Origin: Streptomyces hygroscopicus | GTDB lineage: Bacteria; Actinomycetota; Actinomycetes; Streptomycetales; Streptomycetaceae | Assembly: GCA_002021875.1 (NCBI GenBank) | Contig: CP018627.1 | Span: forward strand, 310,001 to 374,000 | DNA length: 64,000 nt | Direction: 5' to 3' | Shown: positions 1 through 7,880 of the stretch, piece after piece | How the letters are laid out: every line of letters begins with the position of its first letter | How positions within the stretch are numbered: the stretch's first letter is position 1 | Translations under genes and position numbers: made by a program | The notes under the pieces: generated by a model | What the model was told of the DNA's origin: nothing | The model's input: the letters and a program-made list of their open reading frames with translations, nothing else | Databases searched by the model: none

Positions 1-1090
1 CGAACTCCTCCGCGAAGAAGCGCCGTCCGTAGACGAGTTGGCGGGCCAGGGCCTCTCCGCCGGGAAGGTTGCCGTCGGCTTCGACCCACATGCCGCCGAC
101 CGGCACCCAGTTCCCTTCCGCCGCCGCCTGCTTGATCCGGGCGAAGATCTCTGGCCGCTGCTCCTTCATCCACGCGTACTGCTGCGCCGAGGAGCAGGCG
201 AAGACCAGCTCCGGGTACTCCTGCGCGAGGGTGGTCATGTTGGTGAAGGTGCGGGCGCACTTGCGCACGGTCTCCCGCACCGGCCACAGCCAGGCCGAGT
301 CGATATGGGCGTGGCCGACGGCGGCGAGGGTGTGCGCGGAGGCATGTGCGGGCCGGGACAGTACGTCGACGAGCTGTGCCCGGGCCCGGGCCGCCGTCAC
401 CGCGACGTCGGCCGGGTCGACGGCATCGGCGGCCCGGCGCAGCGCGTACCGGATCTCGTGGCGCCGGGTGGAGCCGAGCGGCAGTTCGTGCATCAGCTCA
501 TCGAGCACCTCGATGTCGTGGATGAGGTGCCAGACGTCGTCCTCGCGCACCGCGATCTCGGCCTGCTTGAGGCGGTAGAGGGGTGCGTCGCCCGCGGTCT
601 CCAGCGAGCCGTGGTGGGTGTTCAGACCGGCGCTCCCGGTGATGGGCGGGTTGGCGGCCAGCTCGATCAGCAGGTCGACGTGGTCGCCACCGGTCGCCGA
701 ATCGGCGAGGAGGACGCTGCGGCTGTACGGGTGCAGGCCCTGGAGCGGCGCGCCCTGGGCGTCGTGGACCAGGCCCTCCGCCTGGCCGCCGGGCCCCTTG
801 GTCAGGTCGAAATCGAGGTCGAAGACGGCCTCTGCGCGGCGCCCCGACCATTCCTGCGGGATCTCGGCGCGGGCCCGCATCCAGGTCGTCGCCCAGGGGC
901 TGCCCCACGCGGCACCGAGTGTGAACGGCTCGTAGTCGGCGGCGAGCGCATCGCTCACCGGGACCGGCTCGCCCTCCACGTACCACGCGCTGAGCGAGAG
1001 GGGGCGTACATCGCTGTAGAGGGCGGGGCGGATCACCCGGTCCAGCAGCTTGCGGATCCGGGCCTCGATGATCCGGCGGTCGTCATGCAC
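1..1090 (-). CDS. Alpha-mannosidase, GH38 (N-terminal part, cut by window edge)
   Basis: Retaining alpha-mannosidase that releases alpha-linked mannose from glycans. The visible 363 residues contain the GH38 zinc-site motif HAHIDSAWLWP near residue 258, followed by a stretch (SSAQQYAWMKE, VGGMWVEADGNLPGGEALARQ) that is closely matched in the second GH38 enzyme of the same operon. The reading frame stays open to base 1, so roughly 640 C-terminal residues, including the nucleophile region, lie outside. I chose the GTG at 1088-1090 because it gives an MHDDR start like the paralogue and is preceded by GGAAGG. It lies 28 nt after the DUF2264 gene and is the last visible gene of the operon. No signal peptide is seen, so it is probably cytoplasmic. 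Family assignment is firm; the exact linkage is not known. Confidence 0.9.
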   Translation of the reverse strand, partial: MHDDRRIIEARIRKLLDRVIRPALYSDVRPLSLSAWYVEGEPVPVSDALAADYEPFTLGAAWGSPWATTWMRARAEIPQEWSGRRAEAVFDLDFDLTKGPGGQAEGLVHDAQGAPLQGLHPYSRSVLLADSATGGDHVDLLIELAANPPITGSAGLNTHHGSLETAGDAPLYRLKQAEIAVREDDVWHLIHDIEVLDELMHELPLGSTRRHEIRYALRRAADAVDPADVAVTAARARAQLVDVLSRPAHASAHTLAAVGHAHIDSAWLWPVRETVRKCARTFTNMTTLAQEYPELVFACSSAQQYAWMKEQRPEIFARIKQAAAEGNWVPVGGMWVEADGNLPGGEALARQLVYGRRFFAEEF

Positions 1091-1118
1091 GGAAGTGGTC
1101 CTTCCAGAGGTCGTACGT

Positions 1119-3071
1119 TCAGGCGTTGGGGGCGGGCAGCCGGATGGTGTCCTGTCCGCCGTCCGGCCAGGTCACGTCCGCGAGCAGGTCGGCGCCTTCG
1201 GCTCGGGTGGTGACGTCGGGCAGGGCGGTCGGATCGGTGCCACCGAGGTGGATCAGGGCGACGTGGAGGGTGCCATGGGCTACCGGTCCCCCGGTCTCCA
1301 CTACGGGGGTGGCAGAGAGGGGACCGAGGGCGTTGCTCTCGGCCCCGGGGACGGTGCGGGAGTGCGGCAGTCCTCGCGCGCCCACAACAAGAGAGACCAG
1401 TCCGTCCGCGCCGCGGACCCGGGCGGTCCCACTCTCCTCCGGCGCCTTGTCGAGCGCCAGCGCCCAGCCGCCGACGCGCAGCACATGAGCGGCGGATTCG
1501 TCTTCCGCGGCGGTGTCGACGCGTACGGCCCGGACCTCGACCGAGCCGCGCAGCGCCGAGCCGACAGTGATCCAGGGGCCGAAGACGTACGGGGCGTCGG
1601 GGCCGCCGAACACGTCCCAGGTGGCGTCGTCGAGCCAGTGCGCGCGAGAGCGTGAGACGGCTGTGGTGCCGTCCAGGGAGATTCTTGTGGCGGGGCGACG
1701 GTGCGAAGCCCGCCCGGTCTCGTCGAGCAGCACGACCGCGTTGTCGAGCGGGTCCGCCTCCGCGCTGCCGCCGCGGACAGTGGGGTCGCCGGGGGTCTCC
1801 GGCGCGGTGTGCGTCGAATAGGCGAACCGCGCGTAGCTCGGATCGTCGGCGTGCGGCCGGGCAGGGTCGGAATGGTCGCCACCGTGATTGACGACGCGTA
1901 CGACACCGTCGGCAGCCGTGCCGGAGACGAGCCAGCCCGGCGCTGCCAACGCCCGCTCGAAATCGCCCTGTTCAACAGCGAGTGGCACCGCTTCCTCGGT
2001 CCACACCGGGTGATCCGGCGGCAGGGCGAGGCCGATGAAGCCCTTGCTCGCCCAGTACGGAGAGGCAGGACCCGAGTACACCTGGAGCACGCCGCGGAAG
2101 GGCCGGTGCCAGCCGAGGGTGAGCAGCCCTTCCGCGTCGGCGGCCCCGTGCTCGGTGAAGTGGTCGAGCATGCGGCTCGCGATCGCCCGGGTCTCCCCGG
2201 GCGCCAGTGGGGTGGCGTCGAAGAGCGCGCCGGTCCACACCGACGCGAGTGCGGCCTGCCGGTAGGTGAGGGAGCGGCCCTGGATCAGCGGCGAGCCGTT
2301 CCCGCCGACCAGTAGCCGCTGGTCCTCGAGGAACCGCCGCAGCCGGGCCCGGTACCGGTCGAGCAGGCCGCTGGGCGCCGCGTCGCCGAGGATGCGGCAG
2401 AACCACAGCGGGTACAGGTGCATGGCCCAGCCGTTGTAGTGGTCGAAGTTGCGGTGCCCGGCGCCGGTGAGGCCATCGGAGTACCAGCCGTCGCCCGCGT
2501 ACCAGCCGTCGGTCAGCGCGATGGTCCGGTCGAGGTCCGTTTGGAGCCAAGCGCCGCCCACGGTGCGGGCGAACGCCTCGGTGACGCCCTGGAACCAGAT
2601 CCAGTTGTTGCCGGGCATCAGGTTGCCGACCATGTCGGCGAGCCAGTCCAGCACCTGCTGCTGGACCTTCGCCCCCAGGCGGTCCCAGATCCACGGCCGG
2701 GTCTCGTGCAGCGCGAGCGCCATGGACGCGGCTTCGACCTTGGCCTGGTTGGACTCGGCGAACGTGGGCCAGCGGCCGGGGTTGCCCGGGTCGGTTCCGG
2801 CGGCGAGTCCGGCCGCGTACCACCCGGCCAGGTCATGCGGGTCGGCTCCGCCCGCGCCCGCCAGCCGGAAGCCGGCCAGCAGGAACGTGCGGGCGAAGCC
2901 TTCGAGGCCGTCGCTCAGTACGCCGTTGTGGCTCGGCACACCGGGCAGGTCGATCAGGGCGTGGTCGTCGCGTGCGTAGGGCCGTACGGCGAGCAGCATG
3001 CGGTCCGCGGTCTCTTCCCAGTGGGCGCGGTCCTCGGCCGGAGTGCGGGCGGTGCGGGTGGTCCGGGTCAT
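1119..3071 (-). CDS. DUF2264 domain-containing protein, probable glycoside hydrolase
   Basis: A 650-residue protein of the DUF2264 family, an (alpha/alpha)-barrel type group usually found next to carbohydrate importers. Residues from about 25 to 400 form the conserved part, with Trp-rich segments such as GNNWIWFQGVTEAF, GWYSDGLTG and FDHYNGWAMHLYPLWF, typical of alpha-toroid glycosidases. The C-terminal 250 residues look like a beta-sandwich. The start ATG at 3069-3071 overlaps the stop of the binding-protein gene by 4 nt (ATGA), which decides the start and implies translational coupling. There is no signal peptide. Its place between a sugar-binding lipoprotein and a mannosidase suggests it cleaves the imported oligosaccharide, perhaps at a uronic acid or modified end. 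Substrate is unknown. Confidence 0.85.
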   Translation of the reverse strand: MTRTTRTARTPAEDRAHWEETADRMLLAVRPYARDDHALIDLPGVPSHNGVLSDGLEGFARTFLLAGFRLAGAGGADPHDLAGWYAAGLAAGTDPGNPGRWPTFAESNQAKVEAASMALALHETRPWIWDRLGAKVQQQVLDWLADMVGNLMPGNNWIWFQGVTEAFARTVGGAWLQTDLDRTIALTDGWYAGDGWYSDGLTGAGHRNFDHYNGWAMHLYPLWFCRILGDAAPSGLLDRYRARLRRFLEDQRLLVGGNGSPLIQGRSLTYRQAALASVWTGALFDATPLAPGETRAIASRMLDHFTEHGAADAEGLLTLGWHRPFRGVLQVYSGPASPYWASKGFIGLALPPDHPVWTEEAVPLAVEQGDFERALAAPGWLVSGTAADGVVRVVNHGGDHSDPARPHADDPSYARFAYSTHTAPETPGDPTVRGGSAEADPLDNAVVLLDETGRASHRRPATRISLDGTTAVSRSRAHWLDDATWDVFGGPDAPYVFGPWITVGSALRGSVEVRAVRVDTAAEDESAAHVLRVGGWALALDKAPEESGTARVRGADGLVSLVVGARGLPHSRTVPGAESNALGPLSATPVVETGGPVAHGTLHVALIHLGGTDPTALPDVTTRAEGADLLADVTWPDGGQDTIRLPAPNA

Positions 3072-4738
3072 GAGGTACGGGTCTCCCATGCCTGTTCGAA
3101 CTCGCGGCGGATCTGGTCCCCGGCTTCCTTGCGCCAGTTCCTCATCGCGTCGTCCCACTCCTTGAGCGGGACACGGCCCTGCATGATGCCCTTGCGGGTG
3201 TCGTCCAGGAGGGTGCCGAAGAGCTTCGATTTCTTGGAGTCGGTCGGTGAGTACAGCGGCTCCGCCGGGTTGGGGATCAGCTTTTTGACGGCTTCCTTCT
3301 GGAAGGCGTACTGCGTGTGAACGATGTCCGGCTTGGCCGGGTAGTACAGCGTGAACGGCGCGTCCGTCGCGAAGATCGTCGGCAGGGTGTTCTCCGCCTG
3401 GCCCTGCGGGGTGAGGACCGGGTCGGTGCCCTTGATGGTGTGGTCCGGGCCCGGCACTCCGTACTTGCGCAGCAGGTAGGCGTCCGTGCCGAAGGGGGCC
3501 GCGAGCGCGTTCATGGCTCGCAGGATCTGCTGGATGCGCGCCTTGGGGGCCTTCTTGATGATGAGCGTGGCGTAGTTGGCATCGCCCTGCCACTGGCTGC
3601 CTTCGCCACCGTCGAAGCCCGGCGCCATCATGTAGCCGAGTTCGAAGCCCTTCGTGGCGGGCGCGTAGGTGGTGTAGAAGTCGTTCCACGCGGCGGGCGC
3701 GTCGGGGCGCATGACGTTCTGCCCGCCGCCGAACCAGTCCTTCGACTTGTTGTTGACGCTGTAGGTGTCCGGGTGCATCACCCCGGCCTTGGTGAGCCGG
3801 CGGACCGCGTCGAGGGCCTGCTTGGCCTCCTCGCTCTCGAAGTACCAGGTGAACTTGCCGTTCTCCGCACGCCACTTGTTGGGTCCCGACAGCATCTTCA
3901 TGACGAACTCCCAGGCGGTGACGCTGTCGCCCAGGGCGTACTGGTTGTGCTTGGCGTCGGTGACGTCCTTGCACAGCTTGGCGAACTCGTCCCAGGACTG
4001 CGGGTTCGGGTCGAGGCCCCTCTTCTTGATGAGGTCGAGGCGGGTGTACATGGGGCCGCCGGACAGCGGGCGCGGCATCGGCAGCGCGTAGATGCCACCG
4101 TTGCGCACGCACGGCGCCCAGGACGCGGTGGGGATGTTCGCCAGGTACGGGTAGTCGCGGATGTTGTCGCCGGACAGATGCGGGGTGAGGTCCTCGAAGA
4201 GGGTGTCCAGCATGTCCGGGGTCGCCGCCGAGTTCTGGTCCGGCCTGAGCATCAGCATCGCGTCGGGCAGATCGCCGCCCGCGATCGTCACGGCGAACTT
4301 CGGCGGATAGTCGCCGACGGGCGTGATCTCGAAGTTGAGGTCACAGCCGATGCTCTTGTTCAGATGCTGCCACAGGACGTTGCGGTCCACGGGCGGCGGC
4401 ACCGGGTTGAAGATCAGCGTCTGGATGGTGATCGCCGGGCCCTTGGCGGGCGGCCCGTCGGGGAATGCCGTGACCGGATCGGCCGGGTAGTGCAGATAGG
4501 CGGGTGCGACGCCGTCCGCGGTGGCCGGCATCGAGGTCTCGACGCCCTTGTACGGGATGTACGTGGGCAGCCGGGCCACCTTGTTGGCGTCGGCGGTGGA
4601 CGGAGGCTTGTAGTCGCCGCAGCCGGCGAGGGTCACGCCCGCCACGACACCGGCGGCGGAGGCGAGGAAGCCGCGCCTGCTCAGGGGTCGCCGCAGAGGG
4701 CTGTTGTTCAAGGGGGTGTCGTTCATAGGGGTGTTCAT
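3068..4738 (-). CDS. Extracellular sugar-binding lipoprotein, LplA type
   Basis: Solute-binding component of a carbohydrate ABC importer, 556 residues, anchored outside the membrane. The N-terminus has a twin-arginine motif (LSRRGFLAS, Arg21-Arg22) followed by a lipobox LAGC with the lipidated Cys at residue 40, so it is exported by Tat as a lipoprotein. It is longer than ordinary 400-residue sugar binders, as is usual for the LplA/YtcQ subgroup that pairs with LplB/LplC permeases. Its first ATG overlaps the permease stop by 4 nt (ATGA at 4735-4738). An in-frame ATG 12 nt further in has better spacing to a GAAGGG and could be the true start. It presumably captures the oligosaccharide degraded by the flanking mannosidases. 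Confidence 0.9.
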   Translation of the reverse strand: MNTPMNDTPLNNSPLRRPLSRRGFLASAAGVVAGVTLAGCGDYKPPSTADANKVARLPTYIPYKGVETSMPATADGVAPAYLHYPADPVTAFPDGPPAKGPAITIQTLIFNPVPPPVDRNVLWQHLNKSIGCDLNFEITPVGDYPPKFAVTIAGGDLPDAMLMLRPDQNSAATPDMLDTLFEDLTPHLSGDNIRDYPYLANIPTASWAPCVRNGGIYALPMPRPLSGGPMYTRLDLIKKRGLDPNPQSWDEFAKLCKDVTDAKHNQYALGDSVTAWEFVMKMLSGPNKWRAENGKFTWYFESEEAKQALDAVRRLTKAGVMHPDTYSVNNKSKDWFGGGQNVMRPDAPAAWNDFYTTYAPATKGFELGYMMAPGFDGGEGSQWQGDANYATLIIKKAPKARIQQILRAMNALAAPFGTDAYLLRKYGVPGPDHTIKGTDPVLTPQGQAENTLPTIFATDAPFTLYYPAKPDIVHTQYAFQKEAVKKLIPNPAEPLYSPTDSKKSKLFGTLLDDTRKGIMQGRVPLKEWDDAMRNWRKEAGDQIRREFEQAWETRTS

Positions 4739-5676
4739 CCCTTCACCGCCCCGACCATCACGCCCTTGTTCATGTGCCGCTGAAGGAAGGGGTAGATAAC
4801 CACGATGGGCACGATCGACAGAACCAGGATCGCCGCCTGCAGCGACTGCGACGGCGGCAGCGGCGCACCGGCCGCGACGTCGACCTGACCACCACTGAGC
4901 TGCGCGTTGTTGATGACGTACGTCCGCAGCACCATCTGCATCGGCCACTTCGCCGCGTCGTTGATGTACAGCAGCGCGTTGAAGAAGGCGTTCCAGTACG
5001 TGACCGCGTAGAACAGGCCGATGACGGCGACCGACGCCTTCGACAGCGGCAGCACGATCCGGGTGAGGATCTTCCATTCGGAGGCGCCGTCGATGCGCGC
5101 CGAGTCGATGAGCTCCTTGGGGATGCCCATGAAGAAGGAGCGCAGCACGATCACGTTGAACCCGTTGATCAGGCCGGGCAGGATCAACGACCAGTAGCTG
5201 TTGATCAGATGGAGCTGCTTGATCATCAGGTAGCTGGGGATGACGCCGGGTGCGAACAGCATCGACATCAGCAGCAGCATCAGCACGGGCCGGTGCCCGT
5301 AGGAGCCGGGCCGGCTGAGCCCGTACGCCAGCATGATCGAGCAGAAGAGGCTGAGCGCGGTACCGACGACGGTGATGCCGACGCTGATGAGCATGGCCCG
5401 GGAGACCAGGCCGCCGTTCAGGAGTGCCTTGTATGCGTCGAAGGACGGGTGATCCGGCCACATCACGTAGCCCCCGGCCTTGGTGACCTGCACGGTGTCG
5501 GCGAGCGAGGTCGAGATGATGGCGAGGAACGGCAGCAGGACCAGGACCACGCAGACCAGCAGGATCAACGACTTGAGCACCCGCCACGGCGGGGAGCCGG
5601 GGGTCTCGCCGGGGATGGCGCTGTAGGACCTGTGCGGCCTGCGGCGCACCGGGTGCGCGGGATTGAGGGTGGTCAT
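4735..5676 (-). CDS. Carbohydrate ABC transporter permease, LplC/MalG type
   Basis: Inner-membrane permease of 313 residues with about six membrane segments. The first is near residues 36-58 and the last near 280-297. The coupling EAA loop reads IDSARIDGASEWKILTRIVLP, which docks on the ATPase. No ATPase gene is present in the operon; actinobacterial importers of this class generally share a common MsiK-type ATPase encoded elsewhere, so this is expected rather than a defect. ATG at 5674-5676 overlaps the LplB stop by 4 nt, and its own stop overlaps the binding-protein start by 4 nt. Confidence 0.92.
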   Translation of the reverse strand: MTTLNPAHPVRRRPHRSYSAIPGETPGSPPWRVLKSLILLVCVVLVLLPFLAIISTSLADTVQVTKAGGYVMWPDHPSFDAYKALLNGGLVSRAMLISVGITVVGTALSLFCSIMLAYGLSRPGSYGHRPVLMLLLMSMLFAPGVIPSYLMIKQLHLINSYWSLILPGLINGFNVIVLRSFFMGIPKELIDSARIDGASEWKILTRIVLPLSKASVAVIGLFYAVTYWNAFFNALLYINDAAKWPMQMVLRTYVINNAQLSGGQVDVAAGAPLPPSQSLQAAILVLSIVPIVVIYPFLQRHMNKGVMVGAVKG

Positions 5677-6647
5677 TTCCGGTAGACACCTTCCTCGCCG
5701 AAGAAGTGGGCGAACTTGTTGGCGCCCAGCACGAGCGCTACGCCCACCAGGCCCTTGACGAGGCCGACGGCGGCGCTGACACCCCAGTCACCGGCGACGA
5801 GGCCGTGGTTGTAGATGTAAGTGTCGAGCACTTCGCTGTTGTCGAGGCCGACGCCGTCCTGCTGCAGCAGGATCTGCTCGAAACCGACCGAGAGGGCGTC
5901 GCCGAGGCGCAGGATGAGCAGCAGAACCACCAGGCCGCGCAGCGCCGGAAGCGTGACGTGCCAGGTCTGCCGCAGGCGGCTCGCGCCGTCCATGGCGGCC
6001 GCCTCGTAGAGGTCGCTGTCGACGCGGGAGAGGGCGGCGAGGAAGAGGATCGTGCCCCAGCCGGTGTCGCGCCAGATGACCTGCGAGGTGAGCAGCGACT
6101 TGAACAGTTCGGGGCTGCCGATGATGTTCCAGGTGCCCATGTCGTGGGCCTGCAGAAACAGGTTGAGCACACCGGTGTTGCCGAGCATCTGCTGGAAGAG
6201 CGCGACGACGACCACCCACGACAGGAAGTGCGGCAGGTACAGGACGTTCTGGATCCACTTCTTTACGCGCTCGCTGACCAGGCTGTTCAGCGCGAGGGCG
6301 AGAAGGATCGGCGCGGGGAACACGAACACGACCTGGATCAGGGTGAGTTCGAGAGTGTTCACCAGCGCGTGCACGAACTGCTCGTCGCCGTTGAACAGCA
6401 CGTCGAAGTTCTTCAGCCCGCTCCACGGACTGTGCAGGATGCCGATGTACGGCTGGTAGTCCTGGAAGGCGATCACGTTGCCGAGCAGCGGGATGTAGTG
6501 GAACAGCAGCAGGACGACGAGGCCCGGAATCACGAACCAGAACAGGGCCGTGTCCCGGCGACGACGCGGTCGTCGCGATCCACCCCGGCCCGCCGACCTG
6601 CCCTTCTCGGCCGCGGCGGAGGCGGCCGGTTGATCAAGCGTTGTCAT
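5673..6647 (-). CDS. Carbohydrate ABC transporter permease, LplB/UgpA type
   Basis: Partner permease of 324 residues. A basic N-terminus (GGSRRPRRRRD) precedes the first membrane segment (ALFWFVIPGLVVLLLFHYIP); five more follow. The EAA loop is YEAAAMDGASRLRQTWHVTLP near residue 225. It forms a heterodimer with the downstream LplC-like permease. The ATG at 6645-6647 is preceded by GAAAGGG. The 146 nt between this gene and the upstream hydroxyacid dehydrogenase are the longest gap inside the operon and could hold an internal promoter, though I see no clear -35/-10 pair. The start excludes an unrelated upstream extension of the open frame. Confidence 0.92.
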   Translation of the reverse strand: MTTLDQPAASAAAEKGRSAGRGGSRRPRRRRDTALFWFVIPGLVVLLLFHYIPLLGNVIAFQDYQPYIGILHSPWSGLKNFDVLFNGDEQFVHALVNTLELTLIQVVFVFPAPILLALALNSLVSERVKKWIQNVLYLPHFLSWVVVVALFQQMLGNTGVLNLFLQAHDMGTWNIIGSPELFKSLLTSQVIWRDTGWGTILFLAALSRVDSDLYEAAAMDGASRLRQTWHVTLPALRGLVVLLLILRLGDALSVGFEQILLQQDGVGLDNSEVLDTYIYNHGLVAGDWGVSAAVGLVKGLVGVALVLGANKFAHFFGEEGVYRK

Positions 6648-6793
6648 GGTGTACGGCCCTTTCAGCGGGAGGCAGGCGCCGTCGGTCCCCTCTCGGGGTC
6701 GGCGATATGGGGATGGTGCGATAGGTGAATTGGCGTCCGTGGGGGCGTGGGTTGATTGGCATGTGGCCCTTCCGGGCCCGTCGCGACAGCGGC

Positions 6794-7795
6794 TCAGGCC
6801 AGCCGCGCGAGCGCCTCGCGGGTGACCTCGCCAAGCAGCGGCTCGCCCGAAACCCACCGCACGACCTCGGCGGTCGCGTACTCGCCGAGCCGGCGGATCT
6901 CGGAGCCCTGTGCGCCGGCGATGTGCGGGGTCACCAGCACGTTCGGCAGGGACAGCAACGGGTGGCCGGGCGGCAGGGGTTCGGGATCCGTCACATCGAG
7001 GTAGGCCTCGATGCGACCCGTGGCACACTCCCGGGTCAGGGCGTCGGTGTCGACGATCGCACCCCGGGCGGTGTTGATCAGCGCGCCTCCGTCGGGGAGG
7101 AGCGCCAGCATCCCGGAGTCGAGCAGGCCCGTCGTCTCCCGCAGCTGCGGCGCGTGGACGCTCACCACCTGTGAGCGGCGGCACAGTTCGGCCAGCGGGA
7201 CACGGTGCGCGCCGAGCCCGCGCGCCTCTTCGTCCGTCACGTACGGGTCGTACAGCAGCACCTCGTACCCGGCGTCGGCGCGCACCAGCTCGGTGATCAC
7301 CCGGCGGCCGATGCGGGAAGCGCCGATGATGCCGACAGTGAGGCCGTCGGCGCCCCGCCGGTCGGCGGTGGCCGGCCAGCCGCCAGCGTAGCCCGCCGCC
7401 ATGGCCAGGGTGCGCCGGGCGGCGAGTGTGATGAGGGCGAGGGTCTGCGAGACGACCGGGCCCGCGTTGGCGTCGGCCGCCGAGGACACGACGATGCCGC
7501 GCTCCCACAGCGCGTCGCTGACCAGTGACTTGACGGTGCCGGCGGCATGCATGACGGCCTTCAGGCGGGGAGCCTCGGCCAGCACGTCGGCCGTGAGGCG
7601 GGGGCACCCCCAACCGCTGATGAGGATCTCGGCATCGGCGAGCGCGCCGGCCTGGAAACGGTCGCCGCGGGAGACGAGCCGCACATGCGATGCGAGCCGT
7701 TCGCGGAGCTCTTTCGGGAGTACGAGATCGGCGGCACCGGGACTCATGACGCATACGGCTCCGGGGAGTTCGGAGCACTTGGCTCGGGCTGTCAT
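6794..7795 (-). CDS. D-2-hydroxyacid dehydrogenase (NAD-dependent, phosphoglycerate-dehydrogenase fold)
   Basis: Oxidoreductase of 333 residues that interconverts a 2-hydroxy acid and a 2-keto acid. The nucleotide site is VGIIGASRIGRRV, a GxSxxG variant of the usual GxGxxG. The catalytic residues are in the expected order: Arg in INTARGAIVD, Glu in DVTDPEPLPPGHPL, and His in TPHIAGAQG. The ATG at 7793-7795 was preferred over one 42 nt upstream because AAAGAGG lies directly before it. Its membership of the mannosidase operon suggests a role on a sugar acid or glycan-derived metabolite, but nothing in the sequence fixes the substrate. Confidence 0.88.
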   Translation of the reverse strand: MTARAKCSELPGAVCVMSPGAADLVLPKELRERLASHVRLVSRGDRFQAGALADAEILISGWGCPRLTADVLAEAPRLKAVMHAAGTVKSLVSDALWERGIVVSSAADANAGPVVSQTLALITLAARRTLAMAAGYAGGWPATADRRGADGLTVGIIGASRIGRRVITELVRADAGYEVLLYDPYVTDEEARGLGAHRVPLAELCRRSQVVSVHAPQLRETTGLLDSGMLALLPDGGALINTARGAIVDTDALTRECATGRIEAYLDVTDPEPLPPGHPLLSLPNVLVTPHIAGAQGSEIRRLGEYATAEVVRWVSGEPLLGEVTREALARLA

Positions 7796-7837
7796 GCCTG
7801 GGTCCTCTTTCGATACGTACTGGTCGGGGAACCGCAT

Positions 7838-7870
7838 CGGTACGGCGGACGGGAGGCGGCCGCCGTACCG
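7838..7870 (-). terminator. Intercistronic hairpin between mannosidase and hydroxyacid dehydrogenase
   Basis: Perfect 11-bp stem CGGTACGGCGG / CCGCCGTACCG with an 11-nt loop, sitting 11 nt after the mannosidase stop and 43 nt before the dehydrogenase start. There is no U-tract, so it may be a partial terminator or an mRNA-stabilising hairpin that sets lower expression of the downstream genes. Confidence 0.6.
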
Positions 7871-7880
7871 GTGCGCGCCA

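Noticed and set aside
38..1213. Long plus-strand open frames antisense to the GH38 and DUF2264 genes
   Set aside because: High-GC DNA gives long antisense frames; their products are Arg/Gly/Ala-rich without motifs while the minus strand carries clear GH38 motifs.
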